Source of the DNA: Meghimatium bilineatum
Taxonomy: Eukaryota; Mollusca; Gastropoda; Stylommatophora; Philomycidae
Length of the DNA: 64,000 nucleotides
Direction: 5' to 3'
NCBI GenBank assembly: GCA_034231615.1
Contig: CM067317.1
Location: 2,910,801-2,974,800, forward strand
Within the stretch, counting starts at the first letter, position 1; every line of letters begins with the position of its first letter. The notes under the pieces are model-generated. The model saw only the letters and a program-made list of their open reading frames with translations. It was not told where the DNA came from and ran no database searches. This document shows positions 44,415 through 55,592 of the stretch, in pieces. The translations under genes were made by a program, and so were the position numbers.

Positions 44415-44530
44415 CTTCCACTGGCACTCTCTGTCCTACTAGATTTCCAGCAAGATATAGCCCAGAGAATGGAAATGGCGCTGTGTCATCATTTCATTTG
44501 CGATAATGGCCCGACATACCCGTCTTCGGT
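44415..44530 (-). mobile_element. S1 fragment
   Basis: The reverse complement carries CACCGAAGACGGGTATGTCG and CATTTCCATTCTCTGGGC, as in 2598-2768. Confidence 0.6.
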
Positions 44531-44696
44531 GGTGGGTATTATATGAGCTGGTAATCTTATATTAGATGAAACAGTGTAGATTAGGAGATAACCTTATATT
44601 AGATAAAAAGAAAGAAATCAGGACTAGATGACCTCGACTACAGTATACAGATAATTCCAGAAAATGAGGCAGGGTGCTAACCCCCCCCCCCATGAT

Positions 44697-45113
44697 AAAA
44701 ATCAGAACTTAACTGTTAGTACTAGAAACTTGACCAACAAAAGTTGTTCCAGACATAGAACATAAATGTTAGTACTAGAAACTTGACGAATAAAGTTGTT
44801 CCAGACATAGAACATAACTGTTAGTACTAGAAACTTGACCAACAAAAATGTTCCATACATAGAACATAACTGTTAGTACTAGAAACTTGACCAACAAAAG
44901 TTGTCAAACAGAACATAACTGTTAGTACTAGAAACTTGACCAACAAAAATGTTCCAGACATAGAACATAACTGTTAGTACTAGAAACTTGACCAACAAAA
45001 GTTGTTCCAGACATAGAACATAACTGTTAGTACTAGAAACTTGACCAACAAAAGTTGTCACACAGAGCATAACTGTTAGTACTAGAAACTTGGCCAACAA
45101 AAGTTGTTCCAGA
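44697..45113. repeat. ~53-bp minisatellite, 8 copies
   Basis: Unit CATAACTGTTAGTACTAGAA then ACTTGACCAACAAAAGTTGT and TCCAGACATAGAA; some copies lack 10-14 bp. Poly-C at 44680-44691 and 45168-45177 flank the array. Confidence 0.92.
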
Positions 45114-45344
45114 CATAGAGAGGTATTTTCACACGAAGACGCACACACTTTTACTTAAATGTAAATCCCCCCCCCCCATCTTTTAAGGAAAACGTTTATA
45201 TGGCCGTGGTCTACATGGAAAAATATATGTAAATGCAGAATATGTACAGGTGTGAAGAGCAACTTCTATACATCTGGAATAACAGGCCATACCCATTATT
45301 TTATACGAGAGTGGGAATTCGGCAATTACAAATGGCACAGAGAT

Positions 45345-45770
45345 AAGAAGAAATAACTAGAAGTAAATAACGAGAGAGAGAAAAGCTTATTTGGTGTGAC
45401 ACGAAATGTCTAATAAAACAGAAAACAGAACAAGAAGAGAACATGTGAGGAATGAAGTGATTACCAGAACTGTTAGAACACCGTCTTCGGTCAAATATTT
45501 TTAAAAAAAACAGAGACTGAAATGGTTCGTTCACTTAATGGGAAGGAACCCGTATTGGACAGCGGCAAGAACATACAACGTGAAAATGGAAACAGCAAGA
45601 TGCAGAGGAAGACCGAGAATAAGATGGATTGAAGGAGTTACCAACGTTCGGAGACGTCACATTATTAGTGCATGTCAAACTACCAAATGTGTCATACATA
45701 GCATGAAAACAGATCGTCATTCTACCCAGCGACGCCTGACATCAGAATCAAAGAAAAGACAATAGATAGA
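45345..45770 (+). pseudogene. LINE family D2, C-terminus with GATA-type tail
   Basis: Aligned to 10600-11035: GAGAGAGAAAAGCTTATTTG, GAAATGTCTAATAAAACAGA, then NPYWTAARTYNVKMETARCR, GRPRIRWIEGVTNVRRRHII and SACQTTK, ending ACAATAGATAGATAGATG. Frameshifted in the first third. Confidence 0.8.
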
Positions 45771-45974
45771 TAGATGAAGATATGGATAACTCCTTTAGAA
45801 AACATGTTACAGAAACATTGCACATCTAGTCCACACAACATAAAGCCAGGGTCTGTGTGAGACTACAATATACATGCCGGTGCTGATCAACAAATACATC
45901 TGCAGGTAATGATGAAGCGTGTGCACATGTTAAAATGTTCTGTACATGATTAGGAATGATTCTCTTTCTAAGAC

Positions 45975-46060
45975 TGTCTTATAGAGGACAGAAAAAGAGG
46001 AGGGAAAAGGAAAATATGGATTGATGAAATAAGAATGGTCAGGATTAAGATTCTTGATAT
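45975..46060 (+). pseudogene. possible LINE C-terminal scrap
   Basis: EDRKRGGKRKIWIDEIRM resembles the G-R-G-R-P-R-x-x-W-I-D-x-I of LINE C-termini. Too short to assign. Confidence 0.4.
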
Positions 46061-46074
46061 ATACTCACTGCAGC

Positions 46075-46200
46075 AATACTGAAATCCAACGGGCAAATCT
46101 TGGAACAGGGTAATGAAGTTTTACTAATTACTTGAAACACACAAAACAACACATGCAAATCGACATTTCGATAAAAAGGCCTTTATCAAGGCTATACACA
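46075..46200 (-). mobile_element. PLE-end-like repeat (single arm)
   Basis: GGTAATGAAGTTTTACTAAT ... CGACATTTCGATAAAAAGGC then CTTTATCAAGGC matches the arms of 62215-62545. The minus strand reads CTTGATAAAGGCCTTTTTAT then CGAAATG, similar to a C-U-x-A-x-G-A / stem / G-A-A-A hammerhead layout. Confidence 0.5.
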
Positions 46201-46205
46201 TAAAG

Positions 46206-46375
46206 CATGTCGTGTGGCGCACGGCCGAGAGGTTAGAGCTTTGGTCACATACTCGTGAAAGCCAGAGTTCGATCCCTAGTAATGACTGGATTCTTTTCTG
46301 TCGGACCTTAAATTTTTTTTTTAACTCACCCTGAACATGACGTGGCGACAGCACAAGCCAATCTTTGTAACTCCC
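46206..46375 (+). mobile_element. tRNA-derived SINE S3
   Basis: A-box region GGCCGAGAGGTTAGAGC, B-box GAGTTCGATCC (46265-46275), then TTCTTTTCTGTCGGACC and AACTCACCCTGAACATGACG + TGGCGACAGC. Colinear with 29505-29672. Confidence 0.78.
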
Positions 46376-47311
46376 AAACGGAAAAAATACAGTATGACAG
46401 TTTTCTTTAATACATACACATACAACAAACAAACAAAACCGACCATTAAGAACAACATTATTAACGTTCACATGACAAAGCTAAATGTGGAGATAACCCG
46501 GAAGGGTGCAACTAGGTCAGAGGTGAAACATCACAAACAGAAAATATACAAAACACACCTAAATACATGTCAAAAAGACATAGAAATAACGAGAAAACGC
46601 CATATCATCCATACGACTGGCAGGCATTGATGAAGAAAGGTTCAACCGTACCAAATGTATATAGGTTCTTATATAGCGGTTCTGCAGAAAGTTTAAGAAT
46701 CTCCCCACTTAAACAGGGAACTGAAAACATGGCAGCGTAGCGGAATTTTGTATTGATATTTACGCAGATTATTTATTGATATTCAAAGTGACACTCCTAC
46801 GATCCTGAAGAGTTGTACGAGTAGTTTGATGATGAAATATCAATCACTTATCAATCCCACATAGGAGATTTTGTGGAAGAATGGGCAACGTCAGAATAAC
46901 TACATCACAAAATTGTCTTTTCTTGTATGGCATTGAGTTCATTTTGTTAAGATGGTATAACAAAGAATTGGCATTGCTTCTCTCTTTTTTTTATATTTAG
47001 TGCTGTTGATTTCAAGAAATAAACTGGGTCATTTAGGCGTATAGAGAAAATGTGTATAGATAGAGGGATAAAAACCGAGACAAACTCGGATAAAACTGGT
47101 AATCTGTGACTCACAACCGCGGCGACTATCACAGTGTTTACCGCAGATCGTTTATTCAGTCATATTTTTTTATTTGCTGTTTTAGTGGTTTGTTTGACTA
47201 TGGAAATGGTTGTTGTTGTGAACAGTTGGTCTTGTTTTTAGGATTTGTTTCATTATGTAAATAGTTACTATTGTGAGCAATTTTCTTTGCTAAGTGTCTG
47301 TTTCATTAATG
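46376..47311. other. no recognisable gene
   Basis: Frames at 46337-46630 (+) and 46947-47132 (-) have no domain. AT-rich. Confidence 0.4.
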
Positions 47312-47571
47312 TGAATGTCCATTCAGTACGTCAATCATTTTCCCCAAAATACAAAAACAAATTATGTAGTTTTTAGCGATTGTTGTTGATGTTGTTTTGT
47401 TGTTGTTTTTTGTTGTTGTTTTTTTTTTGGGGGGGGGGGGGGGTGTTAGTTTTTGTTGTTGACATAGTTAAATAATTAATCATGGTAATCCCTGAATTCT
47501 TGACACCTGTTGACAAAAGAGAATTTGGTCAAAATTGGTAAAAAAATTGCGGACGTAATATATGGACAGTC
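47312..47571. mobile_element. MITE M1 copy, ~260 bp
   Basis: Left end GAATGTCCATTCAGTACGTC and right end (minus) GACTGTCCATATATTACGTC are inverted repeats; a long poly-G (about 47429-47443) lies in the interior. Same ends as 57281-57642. It lies just 3' of the secreted-protein gene. Confidence 0.65.
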
Positions 47572-48075
47572 ATTTATTGATACGTTTAAGTTGCCAGTGA
47601 TTCATTTGACAATTATTAAAATGTCATTTGACGTGTTCGGCTGATCGATGTAAAGGTTTAGTTTTCAAACATGTCAAATTTTGAGGTGATAGTTTTGTAG
47701 AGCTTGAAGTGATAAAGAATCGGAATTGAGTTGATACAAGGCATATGTCTAAATGTATGTAGAATACGCAATTATTCATGTGCAATGCATGTGACATTTC
47801 TAAATTTAACAGTAAAATAATTTTACACATATTTCATTTCTGTTGAAGCCATTATTAAATGAAATTCTAAACTAAAATATGTGATATTTAAATAAGAACA
47901 ATTTGTTGACCTAACATGTGACCCTCGATACTGGAGACAGGTCATGTCTAACTTCGACATTACCACGTTTTTTAATTTAACATTTGACATAAACTGTTAA
48001 GAAATCTGGTCATAAAGACAAAACGATTTGGATGTTATTTGTATGCCATTTCATTTAACCGGTATATCATGTCAT
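47572..48075 (-). other. 3' flank / 3' UTR of the secreted-protein gene
   Basis: Downstream of the stop at 48076 on the minus strand. A variant polyadenylation signal ATTAAA lies at 47971-47976 (about 100 nt past the stop) and an AATAAA at 47573-47578. No repeats between. Confidence 0.4.
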
Positions 48076-48368
48076 TTAACCAACAAAACTGTACTTGAAA
48101 GACGGACTAGAGTGAGAACTAAATAAAGCATTCTTGATTGCAGACAATAAACTCGAAGACGTGACCTGTAGTTTGTGTTTACCAGGAACTGTACCTAAAC
48201 CACTCTCAGCATTTTCTTGTATCTGTCCGGTTACTGTCTTATGAAGTTGATGCGTTTGGAAATACAACTGTTGGTCAGCAATTTCTTGTAATCTTTTCCG
48301 CTGTTCTTCCTGCTTTTGGAGAAGCCTCAACTTTTGAATTCTCATCAACAAGTTTTCTGGGGCGAGAC
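48076..48368 (-). CDS. small secreted protein, exon 2 (residues 26-122)
   Basis: Minus-strand exon starting after a splice acceptor (pyrimidine-rich tract TTCTTGTTATGTTTTCTCGA then TAAG at 48371-48369). The first two bases complete the Gly codon left open by exon 1. It encodes LAPENLLMRIQKLRLLQKQE, EQRKRLQEIADQQLYFQTHQ and LHKTVTGQIQENAESGLGTV, then a Ser/Lys-rich end to a TAA at 48076-48078. Residues 30-70 are Leu/Gln/Arg/Glu-rich and strongly helix-forming; R49-K50-R51 is a possible prohormone cleavage site; there is no Cys in the mature part. The look is that of a helical peptide hormone or other small secreted protein, but I recognise no family. A donor inside the exon (e.g. after C-C-T-G) cannot be excluded. 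Confidence 0.6.
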
Positions 48369-48428
48369 CTTATCGAGAAAACATAACAAGAATGAGTGAA
48401 ACATGGGCATGTAAGCATACAGAATACT

Positions 48429-48893
48429 GGACGGTCCATAAATATTGTTACAAATATTTGTTAATTTTATTACCCTCTCCTCCTGTCAAATTTTACTAGG
48501 AATTCATGAAAAGTAATCTTTGTTTAATTATGTCACAACACTTTTACCCCATTTCCGACTTCAACAATTGTTTTAGTTGAAAAAAGTACGAACAAGTACA
48601 CGTTTTGTTTCCCATTTCTAGAAAGAAAATGATTAAAATTTCACCAATTTAATTGTTGAAAAAAAATTATTGTTGATGTCAACCACACCCACCTATTGTC
48701 TAAACAACTGTCCAACCTTTGCAGATTCCCCCCCCCCCCCCAATTGTTGATGTCAACCCCCCCCCCCGGTCTAAACAATTGTCCACTTTTTTCAGATATC
48801 TCACCTAATTGTTGACGTCAACGCCCCACACTTGTCCACCTATATCACATCCGCCTCCACTCCCCAAATTGCTGAGTTAATATATGGACAAAA
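48429..48893. mobile_element. MITE M1 copy in intron 1, 61 bp from the splice acceptor
   Basis: Left end GGACGGTCCATAAATATTGT, right end (minus) GTTTTGTCCATATATTAACT. The interior has poly-C runs (48727-48740, 48758-48767) and GTTGATGTCAACC segments repeated about 3 times (48672, 48746, 48820). Confidence 0.65.
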
Positions 48894-49252
48894 CTTACAC
48901 ATGTTAATAAATGGAAATAGAATTCTCTAAACGCGTGAAATATAGCAGTTTTACCGTAGTCTATTCTGCATTAAAGTTCCTATAATATAAATATAGGCTA
49001 CAACATTCTACAATGTTATTACAGTAAAACATCCGTTTTATTGTATGAGAGATTGGTCATAGAAGGACAGGGGAAGACAGCATCCATATATACAGATGTT
49101 CAATAGATACATTTGGAAAACACTGCCTATACACAATTTAAAATTCGTGACCGCGGGAAACAAAATCAAACTTAATAATTAATGAACCGAGTATTGACAT
49201 TTTCCATGACGAGATTTACTTATGAAATATAATTTAATGTTTAATCCTACAA
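48894..49252. other. intronic, no recognisable feature
   Basis: AT-rich sequence within intron 1 of the minus-strand gene. Confidence 0.4.
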
Positions 49253-49500
49253 TTACACAGAACAGTTTTTGTTTTGTTTTTGTGGTTCATGTCTGGGGGA
49301 AATAGACTCGTTGTCAAACCATATTTGACAACCACATATTATTCTGTACCCTTGTATCCTGGTGTGGTCCTTCCCAGGTTTGGGTAGTGGAACTAAACAG
49401 CCATGCAACCAGTCTTCTTTCACTGTGCCCTTTAGAAGGCTATTATTGAACATGTCCTTCAGCTCTCCCAACTCCTCATCCGTTCTCCGACTAATGTACT
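49253..49500 (-). pseudogene. Jockey-like LINE RT N-terminal fragment
   Basis: The minus strand reads RTDEELGELKDMFNNSLLKG, TVKEDWLHGCLVPLPKPGKD and HTRIQGYRII: the F-N-x-S-x-x-x-G-x-V-P-x-x-W-x-x-x-x-L-V-P-x-P-K-P-G-K-D motif at the start of the RT fingers. The rest of the RT is missing. Confidence 0.8.
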
Positions 49501-49507
49501 AAACAGA

Positions 49508-49640
49508 TTAATCATGGGGAATCTGTCAACCATGACAGATTGGTCAAATGGATTTTGTCAACCAAGACAGATTGGTCATGCGGAATCTGTCAACTAAAAC
49601 AGATTGGTCACGGCAAATCGTCAACTAAGAATGGTCACGG
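49508..49640. repeat. ~36-bp tandem repeat, 4 diverged copies
   Basis: GGAATCTGTCAACCAWGACA then GATTGGTCAWRYG; later copies shortened. Confidence 0.82.
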
Positions 49641-49699
49641 TGAATCTGCCAACTAAGAGTTTTTAAAGTCAATGCAATTAATATTCATTAATATATAAT

Positions 49700-49843
49700 A
49701 GCAAAACCGCCAGAGGATATCCGACAAGATGGGGAGAACCACAGTAACAAACTGTCAGAGGATATCCGACAAGGTGTGGGGAACCACAGTAACAAACTGT
49801 CAGAGGATATCCGACAAGGTGTGGGGAACCACAGTAACAAAAA
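49700..49843. repeat. 46-bp tandem repeat, 3 copies
   Basis: CGCCAGAGGATATCCGACAA then GGTGTGGGGAACCACAGTAACAAACT. Confidence 0.9.
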
Positions 49844-50221
49844 TAAGAAATGATAACAACAATGATAATGTATTATTGTCAATGATTGGAAAGAGTCGCT
49901 GAATAAGTCCCTGTCACTTTGATTTTTGTTATTGTTTTCGTCGACATTACTTTACATTTGCCATTTGTGCTATTTATTAGTTGTATAAGTAATCAGTAAC
50001 AATAATCCATCATCGAATCTGTTATCAAGGATTCATTACGCCATCTTCGGATCTTACCACAGAGGACACACTTTTTCCCTTCACCTCTGGTCACTCACAT
50101 GGAGAAATACCATCAAGGCTTCTGTCGTCTGCTTCTTATTTATACAGTTAATTTAATGTGCAACAGCCAACTCATTATTCATGACATCCACCAATTATTG
50201 CAAGACGAATAACAATCGTGT
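49844..50221. other. intronic, no recognisable feature
   Basis: Nothing seen besides short AT-rich runs. Confidence 0.4.
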
Positions 50222-50350
50222 TGTAGTTAAACATTATACTCTAGGTCACGTATTGTGGTTAAACATCATACTCTAGGTCACGTATTGTGGTTAAACATCA
50301 TACTCTAGATCACGTATTGTGGTTAAACATCATACTCTAGGTCACGTATT
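50222..50350. repeat. 32-bp tandem repeat, 4 copies
   Basis: Unit GTATTGTGGTTAAACATCAT then ACTCTAGGTCAC, near-identical. Confidence 0.92.
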
Positions 50351-50721
50351 TGCCGAAGCGCAAGCAAAACAAAGTCATAATAAAGTAAACATTTCAAGAT
50401 AACAATACACAGACATGGATGACATAATTCTAGTATTTACGTAGTGATCGCCAGAGGAACACAAAAAAACCCCACAATAATGATTGTTTAAAAAAAGAAT
50501 GAATGGTCAATAAAGCAGAATCAGCGCACTCAAATAGAAAAAAATATGTATTCAATGATTTAAGTAAATAATTGAATGACTACGCAATAATACATTTACG
50601 AGAAGATTTAATACGGCAAAGAGAGACATTGCGATTTCCGACAGCTTGACATGACACGGACATTAGTGGTGTCTCAGTTGTGAGCACTTAAAGTAATTCC
50701 GCTGGAAATCAACCCCGCTAT
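50351..50721. other. intronic, no recognisable feature
   Basis: AT-rich sequence. Confidence 0.4.
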
Positions 50722-50995
50722 TAGCCCGTGTGTTGCTGGGGCCCGAAAGGGTAACAAATAATAGCAACACTGTTTACCTTCCATGCATGGCGTAAAAGGC
50801 GACGAAGGAGGTTATGGGATGGAGTTGGCTGTCCCATCCCATATAGGGTCAGTGACCCAAAGCCATGCGGATGTCGGATGTGTCAGGCCGAAAGGCACAG
50901 ATATCGCAGCAATGATGTAAACCATGACACAACGCATTCCGTTCTCCGAACTACATCTTGCTAATCTGCAGAACGAACGCAGAAGAAGAAGAAGA
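50722..50995 (+). mobile_element. SINE-like repeat S1, long copy
   Basis: CCCGTGTGTTGCTGGGGCCC ... GGAGTTGGCTGTCCCATCCC ... GTGTCAGGCCGAAAGGCACA ... GAACGCAGAAGAAGAAGAAG. Close match to 17375-17665; slightly shorter before the tail. Confidence 0.8.
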
Positions 50996-50996
50996 A

Positions 50997-51125
50997 CTCC
51001 GCTATTGAAAATGAATCCCGCTGGAAATAAACCCCGCTATTGAAAATGAATCTCTTTAGAATCAACCCCGCTATTGAAAATGAATCCTACTGGAAATCAA
51101 CCACTCTATTGAAAATGAATTCCGC
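50997..51125. repeat. ~33-bp tandem repeat, 4 copies
   Basis: CCGCTATTGAAAATGAATCC then YRCTGGAAATMAACC. A related piece (GGAAATCAACCCCGCTATTA) lies before the S1 at 50702-50721, so S1 may have inserted into this array. Confidence 0.8.
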
Positions 51126-51136
51126 TGGAGCCAAAA

Positions 51137-51421
51137 TGAATTAAGTTTATGTAGGGTCGAATGTTGTGCACAGCAGGGCCAAATGGTGTGCACATCAGGG
51201 CCGAATTGTGTGCACAGCAGGGCCGAATGGTGTGCACAGCAGGGCCTAATGGTGTGCACAGCAGGGTCGAATGGTGTGCACAGAAGGGCCGAATGGTGTG
51301 CACAGCAGAGCCAAATGGTGTGCACATCAGGGCCGAATGGTGTCACATCATGGCCAAAAAGTGTGCACAGTTGGGCCGAATTGTGTGCACAGCAGTGCCG
51401 AATGATGTGCACATCAGGGTC
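51137..51421. repeat. 22-bp minisatellite, 13 copies
   Basis: Unit GTGTGCACAGCAGGGCCGAATG, with CATCAGG and AGAAGGG variants. Confidence 0.94.
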
Positions 51422-52020
51422 GTATATACATTTTCAGTAAGAAAGGGGTTCTACCTAAAACAAAAACATTCACGCCCATTCTCTTTTGATATTCCATTTT
51501 CATCACAATTCCATTGTGATGACTTTTGGGGAAAATTGAAGGATGGGGTTTGGGGGTATCTACCCCCTCTGCCCCACGTTTTGGTTAAATTCCTATTGCT
51601 GTACTATAAGTTATGTTTCGTTTACAATAGACAACATCACAATTGTATCAGTGGAGAAGAAACTGTGTTTAACTAAATTTTTTAGATCTGAAAACGAAAC
51701 TATTAAAAATGTTCATGTGCTCTATGTTTTTGTTTTAATGCAGCAGCATGTGATAGATTGAATTATTGATTCTGAACAATATTAATGTAACTACAAGCAT
51801 ATGATGAAATCCTACACGAGATTACATCCCTCTTGTGTATACATATCGTATCTGTGATTAAATTTCGTTATTGGTATTGCATTTTTGCTTCTCGAAAGTG
51901 TCTGTGTTAGAATGCCCTGGGCATGTGTCAACAGTGCGGATAATTTCTTCTGTTATATAATGTAGCGAAGCTATTTCTCTATCATAAAAACGAAATATGT
52001 CTAAAGAGATTAAGAAAGTT
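51422..52020. other. intronic, no recognisable feature
   Basis: Ends with TTGTGTTTTTGGCTGCAG (52027-52044), an acceptor-like tract before the transposon-type exon. Confidence 0.4.
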
Positions 52021-52024
52021 TACA

Positions 52025-52835
52025 ACTTGTGTTTTTGGCTGCAGGATGAGAGATCAAGATAAGAGTTGGGCATCTGGCATATGCTGCAATATATGTGATA
52101 CACATCTTAAACTGTGTTTGGTTGGCAAAATTCAAGCAATGCCATTTGCAATTCCAATAATTTTTTGGGTACTATTCCTTGTACTAATAGAATTGACACA
52201 CAAAGTACTTTTGTTTTCTCTGCGAGTGGGATAGTTGTGCACGAAGCGACAATTACATCAGAAGACATTGGCCAATCAGGCAGTCATTACAACTTGGAAT
52301 TAAGAACGTGGAGAACCCAGTACTTGTTGACGGTAGCAAGATTTTGTTGCCACTCTTGCACATTAAGATGGGTCTCATGAAAAAATGGGTCATGACAATG
52401 GATAAAACTGATAATGATTTCAATTACCTCTTCAAAATATTGTCAAGACTGGGTAAAGTTAAAATAAGAGAAAGAGTATTTGTTGGTCCGCAATGTGAAC
52501 AATTCTTCGCGATGATGTTTCTTTGCTTGTTGCATGGAAAGGAAAAATAAGCATGGATTTAAGTCACTGTGGACAATTTTCTTGGAAACAACAGATCTGA
52601 TCATTTCAAAGAAACTGTAGAAAATCGGTTGAAGTATAACAGTCTAGGCTGCAACATATCATTAAAAATTGTTTTCCTGGATTCGCGACTGGATTTTTTT
52701 CAACTGAAACTGCGGAGATATCAGTGATGAATATGGCGAACGATTTCACCAAGACAGTGTTGCTATGGAGACAAGGTATGAAGGCAATTCGAGCCCTTCA
52801 ATGCTTGCTGATTACTGTTGGACTGTGATAAATCT
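52025..52835 (+). pseudogene. DNA-transposon-associated protein of unknown type, degenerate
   Basis: After an acceptor-like TTTTTGGCTGCAG: RDQDKSWASGICCNICDTHL then LCLVGKIQAMPFAIP (paired cysteines). After a gap: ENPVLVDGSKILLPLLHIKM, GLMKKWVMTMDKTDNDFNYL and REVFVGPQ-like RERVFVGPQCEQFF. Then frames FLGNNRSDHFKETVENRLKY, NSLGCNISLKIVFLDSRLDF and a G-E-R-F-H-Q-D ... ADYCW-like end. I recall this layout from a widespread uncharacterised protein in hydra, insect and aquatic-animal genomes that occurs in many copies and so is probably a transposon product. Multiple frameshifts and stops. Confidence 0.6.
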
Positions 52836-52965
52836 TTCAGCCGATGGAATCAATCTTAATTATCCCAAGTCTTTCAGACGATGGAATCAATTTTGATTAT
52901 TTCATGTTTCCCAGACTATTAAATCAATATTGAATATTCCAAGCCTTTCAGAATGGAATCAGAAG
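52836..52965. repeat. ~40-bp tandem repeat, interrupted by LINE A4
   Basis: Unit GATGGAATCAATYTTGATTA then TTCCAAGTCTTTCAGAC. Related units appear right after LINE A4 (53716-53745) and again at 55255-55330. Confidence 0.75.
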
Positions 52966-53712
52966 CCAAATTGCAAGAACATATGAACAGACTCCACACA
53001 ACATGCCAAAAATTCAACATGATGACTAATATTGAAAAAAACCGAAATTATGGCAATAGCAAAGAAAGAAAGAAATATCACTATCTTCATCGATAATAAA
53101 CACTTTAAATAAGTTAAGGAGTTCACTTACTTAGGAAATATTATAACGAGTGAAGAGAAAAACAGTAAAGAGATACAAAATGGATACAAAAAAACATACC
53201 AGATCTTAGGACAGATGACACGTATTTTCAAGAACAAAAACATAAACATAGACACTAAAGTTGCATTACACAAGGCTATTATTATTCCATCACTGTGCTA
53301 CCAGTATCAAACCTCGACAATGACAGCACAAGACAAAAGAAAAATAGTGACAACAGAAATTACATGTCTACGAAAAATACTCGGAGTGTCATTAAGAGAT
53401 AGAATTAGAAACGATAACATCAGACAGATAACTAACACAATACCAGTATTGGAACACATCAAAAGACAACAGATTAAGTGTTTTCACACGCTTCCAGACT
53501 ACCGACATATAGCATGCCACAGATGGCCATGACATATAGACATAACGGTTATAAAGCCAGAGGCAGACCATGTAAAAGATAGATCACAGAAATCAAAGAA
53601 GCCACATGAACAAGCTTACAAACCGCATACAAGAAGGTCATCTCCAGATAACTCTTCTACCCATGACGCCGCAAGACAAACAAGGGACACAGCGTATAGA
53701 TAGATAGATAGC
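52960..53712 (+). mobile_element. LINE family A copy 4 with short GATA tail
   Basis: SEAKLQEHMNRLHTTCQKFN, damaged region, TKVALHKAIIIPSLCYQYQT, TEITCLRKILGVSLRDRIRN, IPVLEHIKRQQIK, then shifted HASRLPTYSMPQMAMTYRHN and GYKARGRPCKR. The 3' UTR TGACGCCGCAAGACAAACAA + GGGACACAGCGTATA ends in only about five GATA units (53697-53712). 5'-truncated. Confidence 0.88.
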
Positions 53713-54169
53713 AATTCATGTCGATTGTTCCAAGTCTCGCTCACAATTAAATTTTTATCTTCAGCGTTCTCAGATAACCAAAACAAAATGTGTGTGATTT
53801 TCGACAGGAGCACGAAGTGCGTTGTGCTGCTGGTCTCACAGCAGAATTATGTTATTTTGCACTTTCTGGCTCAGCACATCCGTTGTCGGCATGCATTCAG
53901 TTCAACTGACATAGCAGCTTGTAACTGGCTTCTTGTATTTCGCCAGGCAAACGCCAAGCGAGAATCTGATCAAAGCCATGACTTGTCTATCACCCACTGT
54001 GCCACTGGACTTTACAGGCCAAAACGTGTTCTTTTGGTGGTAGTTTCCGAGGAGATGGTTAGTAGGGATTTAGACGTAGGTCGCTTACGTCTATCTCGTA
54101 CGAGTAATTCCGTTGTTAGTAAACTTATCTCGTGTAATTAGACGTCATTTCCCTCTCTGCCCTTGCGTA
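53713..54169. other. intronic; residual array unit then unremarkable sequence
   Basis: 53716-53745 resembles the array unit at 52836-52965. The 138-codon + frame 53725-54141 has no recognisable domain. Confidence 0.35.
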
Positions 54170-54720
54170 CTGATACTTATCTCGACTACTAGTTTCTTCC
54201 AGGACCCTGCACAAGCCTGCTGACAGACTTGCAAAAGCAGGGACAAAAAAGGAACAATTCCAGCACAGAGTATCACTAACTGAATCAAACACTCTCATTA
54301 AAAGAAAATACAAACATACATTGAGTCAGAGAACAGGCAGTAACTTTCCACATGATCCAATTCTAAAGCTAAACAGGTCACAGCAAACCACAATGTTTAG
54401 ACTCCGCACAGGACACTACAGACTACAAGCACATCTCCACAAAATGAATGCTGTCCAAACTTACCAATTACCATGTCAAAAGGTTCCCAGACTCCAGAAC
54501 ACATTCTGCAGACATGCCCACTTTTTGATGACGTGAGAACTAAAATATGGCACCAAGAAACAGATCTGAAGGTAAAGCTGTGGGGCAACCGTGAGGACCT
54601 CCTGCTGACAACTGAATTCATGGAGGTGGCTCACCTTCCTGTAAAGACTTATGAGCATAGGAAACTGATCGCAGAAGAAGAAGTTCACCGACATCGTGAA
54701 CAGGTCGTCCCAGTCTGAAC
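54170..54720 (+). pseudogene. Jockey-like LINE, RNase H end and distal C-terminus
   Basis: PADRLAKAGTKKEQFQHRVS (x-A-D-x-L-A-K-x-G of RNase H), LTESNTLIKRKYKHTLSQRT, LNRSQQTTMFRLRTGHYRLQ and AHLHKMNA. One frameshift at about 54475, then SKGSQTPEHILQTCPLFDDV, KLWGNREDLLLTTEFMEVAH. A single frameshift and no internal stop make it a relatively young 5'-truncated copy. Confidence 0.85.
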
Positions 54721-54837
54721 TTCTACTCACATTTTCGTCGTACCATATATTGTATCTACCATGTCTTTACGATTCCACACAACTTGTTGCCCAAAACATC
54801 TGAAGGTTAGTTCTTAAACACGAACATTGCCTTCGGT

Positions 54838-54940
54838 TACGATGTTCTCGCGTATTCTTGCACACGGCTCTATAATCCAGCTATATTTTACGATGTTCTC
54901 ACGTATTCATGCACACGACTCACTAATCCAGCGATATGTT
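54838..54940. repeat. ~50-bp tandem duplication
   Basis: ACGATGTTCTCGCGTATTCT + TGCACACGGCTCTATAATCC repeated with about 10% difference. Confidence 0.85.
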
Positions 54941-55418
54941 GCCTTCACGTGTATTCAACCGACGAATTATACTTATTCAGGGGCATTCTGACTTTTCTTG
55001 CCTTAGTGAGGTTTCGAATATAACAGCCCGGCACTGCAGACCAGCCGCTGTTTTTTTGCTGTGGGGACCTATTCAGAGATATTGTTTGTCTGTGCTGCCT
55101 GGGCACATCAATAAATAGTTAGCCAAATTGTTTTGCATGATATTCGAAACAATCTGTTTCTAGGGTGCAGCACAAGGGGTTGCATTTAGCATTTGTGTTA
55201 TCTGCTAATCATAGGATTGCACGAGACCAATAAGCATCACTTTGCACCCAAATGATTGAATCGATTTTTATTATTCCAAGTCTCCCAGACGATTAAATCA
55301 ACGTTGATTGTTCCAAATCTCCCAGACACTAGCGATTTATAAATACTAACAATGTGAATATATTGTTCTGTTTCTGAACTACTGATCTTAGTTTACCAAA
55401 TCATACAGGTTATGCGTC

Positions 55419-55420
<2 letters not shown>
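54941..55420. other. intronic, mostly featureless
   Basis: 55255-55330 contains two units like the array at 52836-52965 (ATTCCAAGTCTCCCAGACGA). Nothing else. Confidence 0.4.

Positions 55421-55592
<172 letters not shown>

Noticed and set aside
46947..47132. 61-codon minus frame beginning with a hydrophobic stretch
   Set aside because: Hydrophobicity is spread over the frame, not signal-like; no splice sites.
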